In this document: positions 6,025-7,333 of the stretch, one piece after another | How positions within the stretch are numbered: position 1 is the first letter of the stretch | How the letters are laid out: every line of letters begins with the position of its first letter | DNA from: Clostridiales bacterium | GTDB taxonomy: Bacteria; Bacillota; Clostridia; Caldicoprobacterales; DTU083 | Assembly (NCBI GenBank): GCA_012512335.1 | Contig: JAAZEK010000462.1 | Location: 1-7,333, forward strand | Reading direction: 5' to 3' | Length of the DNA: 7,333 bases | Made by a program: the position numbers and the translations under genes | The notes under the pieces: model-generated | Told to the model about the DNA's origin: nothing | Databases searched by the model: none | What the model saw: only the letters and a program-made list of their open reading frames with translations

Positions 6025-6843
6025 ATGGCGAAAATTGGAGTTCTTTTCTCTTTACATCCCTCCACAAATATTCGTGAGGAATTTATAAAAATACGGGATT
6101 TGGATTTACAAACATGCCAAATCAGCGTATGGGATACCGCCTTGCATACTGAAGAAAATGCAAATGCTATAATAGAAGCCTCGAAGGAAACTGGCGTAGA
6201 GGTATCAACCTTGTGGGCAGGATGGACAGGTCCTAAGGTCTGGGATTTCTATGATGGTCCTTTAACCTTGGGCTTGGTTCCAGTGGAATATCGAGCCATT
6301 CGACTGCAAGAGCTAATGCTTGCTAGTGATTTTGCACTAAAAATAGGGGTAGAAAATATCGCTACTCATGTAGGCTTTTTGCCTGAAAACCCTAATGATG
6401 CAGATTATATAGGGACAATAGCTGCCCTTCGAAGCCTAGCAAAACACTATAAAAGTCGAGGTCAGTATTTCCTTTTTGAAACTGGCCAGGAAACTCCCAC
6501 AACATTAGTAAGAGCTATTGAAGATATTGGTACAGATAATGTAGGAATCAACTTTGATACGGCTAACCTAATTCTATACGGAAAAGCCAATTCCTTGGAT
6601 GCTGTTGAGATGTATGGTAAGTACGTCCGTGATTTACATTGTAAGGATGGATTATTCCCAACCGACGGCCGCAAGCTTGGAAAGGAAGTAGCCCTAGGCC
6701 AAGGAAAGGCCAACATTGAAGCGGTAATCCGTCATTTGTACTCAGTTGGCTACAAGGGTCCTCTTACCATCGAAAGGGAGATTTCAGGTGATGAGCAGAT
6801 AAGAGATATTAAAGCTGCTCGTGATTTGCTCCGTTCTATCTAA
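6025..6843 (+). CDS. Xylose-isomerase-like TIM-barrel sugar isomerase/epimerase (second, distinct copy)
   Basis: A 272-residue protein of the same TIM-barrel superfamily as the first operon gene, but of a clearly different branch. The metal-binding residues are E152 (FETGQET), D178 (GINFDTAN), H205 (RDLHCKDG) and E250 (TIERE); H115 in ATHVGF is a further likely active-site residue. The motif series FETGQET, NFDTANLILYG, HCKDG and GPLTIEREI is typical of a group annotated only as sugar phosphate isomerase/epimerase. AAAGGG (6012-6017) lies 7 bases before the ATG, and only 31 bases separate it from the dehydrogenase, the tightest spacing in the operon, so the two probably act in sequence. It is the last gene before the terminator. 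Activity could be isomerisation, epimerisation, dehydration (as in IolE) or C-O/C-C lyase chemistry on a keto sugar; sequence alone does not decide. Confidence 0.88.
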   Translation: MAKIGVLFSLHPSTNIREEFIKIRDLDLQTCQISVWDTALHTEENANAIIEASKETGVEVSTLWAGWTGPKVWDFYDGPLTLGLVPVEYRAIRLQELMLASDFALKIGVENIATHVGFLPENPNDADYIGTIAALRSLAKHYKSRGQYFLFETGQETPTTLVRAIEDIGTDNVGINFDTANLILYGKANSLDAVEMYGKYVRDLHCKDGLFPTDGRKLGKEVALGQGKANIEAVIRHLYSVGYKGPLTIEREISGDEQIRDIKAARDLLRSI

Positions 6844-6903
6844 TCCTTGGCTTAGATCAGGATGACAACAAATTTCATTAATATGCATATGTTTCTGTAA
6901 ATA

Positions 6904-6944
6904 AAAAGCGAGTATGTTGATTTTTAATTGATATACTCGCTTTT
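6904..6944. terminator. Strong bidirectional rho-independent terminator ending the operon
   Basis: AAAAGCGAGTAT (6904-6915) and ATACTCGCTTTT (6933-6944) form a perfect 12-bp stem. The 17-base loop can pair further through wobble pairs, leaving about 6 unpaired bases. The A-run on the left and the T-run on the right make it usable from both strands. It lies 60 bases after the last operon gene. Confidence 0.88.
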
Positions 6945-6970
6945 ATAACTGTTCACAGCCTTCCATTCCC

Positions 6971-6999
6971 TTTTCTATAAGCTAGGATTGTGGTATTAT
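6971..6999 (+). promoter_or_regulatory. Possible extended -10 promoter for the NusG-II-like gene
   Basis: TATTAT (6994-6999) is preceded by TGG, giving TGnTATTAT, with a weak -35 TTTTCT (6971-6976) 17 bases upstream. A competing -10, TATACT (7030-7035), has no good -35 at normal distance. Which one is used cannot be decided by reading. Confidence 0.35.
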
Positions 7000-7017
7000 T
7001 GTTTTAAGATTAGCTTA

Positions 7018-7057
7018 CTTGAATCAAGTTATACTGAGTTAACTGTGATCAAGTTAT
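7018..7057. promoter_or_regulatory. Operator-like palindrome and 10-bp direct repeat before the NusG-II-like gene
   Basis: CTTGAATCAAG (7018-7028) is a perfect 5+1+5 palindrome ending one base before the TATACT hexamer (7030-7035). ATCAAGTTAT occurs at 7023-7032 and again at 7048-7057, 25 bp apart, and an inverted ACTTG follows at 7069-7073. The spacing suggests two binding sites for one regulator on the same helix face or close to it. The regulator is unknown. Confidence 0.35.
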
Positions 7058-7158
7058 TTGATTAAATTACTTGTGACCATGCTCTAATGTTAGATTTCTA
7101 ATTATTGAGTCCTTAATACTCAAATTTCTAGTAATTACATTCCAAAGGAGAAATTCGG

Positions 7159-7333
7159 ATGAAAATTCCGTTTCGTATAGGCGATGCTCTAGTATATCTA
7201 TTCATTATTCTGCTTGTAGTCGCTAGCTTCGCAGGTCTTAAGTGGATGGGAAGAGGGTCAGAATTCAATCAGGTTATAGTAGAAGTAGACAATGCTTTGT
7301 GGGGAACTTACGATTTACCAATTGGTAGCGATA
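7159..7333 (+). CDS. NusG domain II-like membrane-anchored protein, N-terminal part (runs off window)
   Basis: An open frame of 58 codons plus one base starts at ATG7159, 8 bases after the strong site AAAGGAG (7144-7150), and continues past the end. Residues about 10-27 are one hydrophobic membrane segment following a short basic N-terminus (MKIPFR), so the rest is probably extracytoplasmic. After it, VIVEVDNALWGTYDLPIGSD resembles the beta-rich NusG_II domain, in which a V-x-VDG-like strand leads to a Y-x-L strand. In Firmicutes such small proteins often sit next to FMN-binding or Gx transporter genes, so a look downstream would help. The assignment rests on a short pattern in a partial protein; a generic membrane-anchored protein is the alternative. 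Confidence 0.6.
   Translation, partial: MKIPFRIGDALVYLFIILLVVASFAGLKWMGRGSEFNQVIVEVDNALWGTYDLPIGSD

Larger units (their letters stand above)
6844..7158. other. 315-base intergenic spacer: terminator, then promoter/operator region
   Basis: No coding frame with a ribosome site is visible. The first 60 bases show nothing beyond a short ATATGCATAT palindrome (6881-6890). The terminator hairpin follows, then an AT-rich stretch with candidate promoter hexamers and repeated CAAG/CTTG motifs upstream of the NusG-II-like gene. From about 7080 to 7140 I see no clear element. Confidence 0.6.

Noticed and set aside
5742..6065. Minus-strand frame of 107 codons across the dehydrogenase end and the second TIM-barrel start
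   Set aside because: Antisense to two well-supported genes and their ribosome site; no domain pattern.
2195..6843. Reading the operon as a bacillithiol or ordinary GlcNAc-6-phosphate utilisation locus
   Set aside because: No bshA, bshC, nagA or PTS gene is present, and the NagB-like protein lacks several defining residues; kept only as an alternative for single genes.
1971..6957. The 12-mer TGTGAACAGTTA at 1971-1982 and its inverted copy at 6946-6957, at both ends of the operon region
   Set aside because: A shared 12-mer is expected by chance about three times in a window of this size; no longer identity, target duplication or mobile gene supports a transposon boundary.
1..7333. CRISPR array, tRNA, rRNA, insertion sequence or defence-system genes
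   Set aside because: No repeat-spacer pattern, no cloverleaf or rRNA-like sequence, and no transposase or defence domain was found on either strand.

Overview
The window looks like a chromosomal segment from a low-GC Gram-positive (Bacillota), most probably a Clostridia-type or related anaerobe. The signs are AT-rich intergenic DNA, strong purine-rich Shine-Dalgarno sites (AGGAGG, AAAGGAG), sigma-A-type promoters, a lipobox lipoprotein, a NusG domain II-like membrane-anchored protein, and a small palindromic repeat carrying the GAACCGTCCCC motif known from many Firmicutes genomes. A lower taxonomic rank cannot be fixed from sequence reading alone.

Layout. Positions 1-216 hold the N-terminal end of a minus-strand lipoprotein gene, with a perfect-consensus promoter upstream at 345-317. 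A DJ-1/PfpI-family gene lies at 427-978 on the plus strand. It converges on an AraC-family regulator gene (1917-1036, minus), and a REP-like palindromic element with a duplicated arm sits exactly between their ends. The AraC gene is divergent from a five-gene plus-strand operon. The two promoters are back to back in the 1918-2194 spacer and are bracketed by a 10-bp inverted repeat. The operon encodes a xylose-isomerase-like TIM-barrel protein (2195-3025), a PIG-L family de-N-acetylase (3196-3900), a divergent NagB-like (glucosamine-6-phosphate deaminase fold) protein (3975-4913), a Gfo/Idh/MocA dehydrogenase (4983-5993) and a second, different TIM-barrel protein (6025-6843). It ends at a strong bidirectional terminator (6904-6944). 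After a regulatory spacer, a NusG domain II-like gene starts at 7159 and runs off the window.

How the genes may work together (inference). De-N-acetylation, deamination/isomerisation, NAD-dependent oxidation and two isomerase/epimerase/dehydratase-type TIM barrels, under one AraC-type sensor, read as a catabolic route for an N-acetylated amino sugar or aminocyclitol. No kinase, PTS component, glycosidase or transporter is present between promoter and terminator. The NagB-like protein has lost several residues that define glucosamine-6-phosphate deaminase, so its substrate is probably not glucosamine-6-phosphate. This operon is the best candidate for an undescribed system in the window. The flanking DJ-1, lipoprotein and NusG-II genes look like ordinary neighbours.
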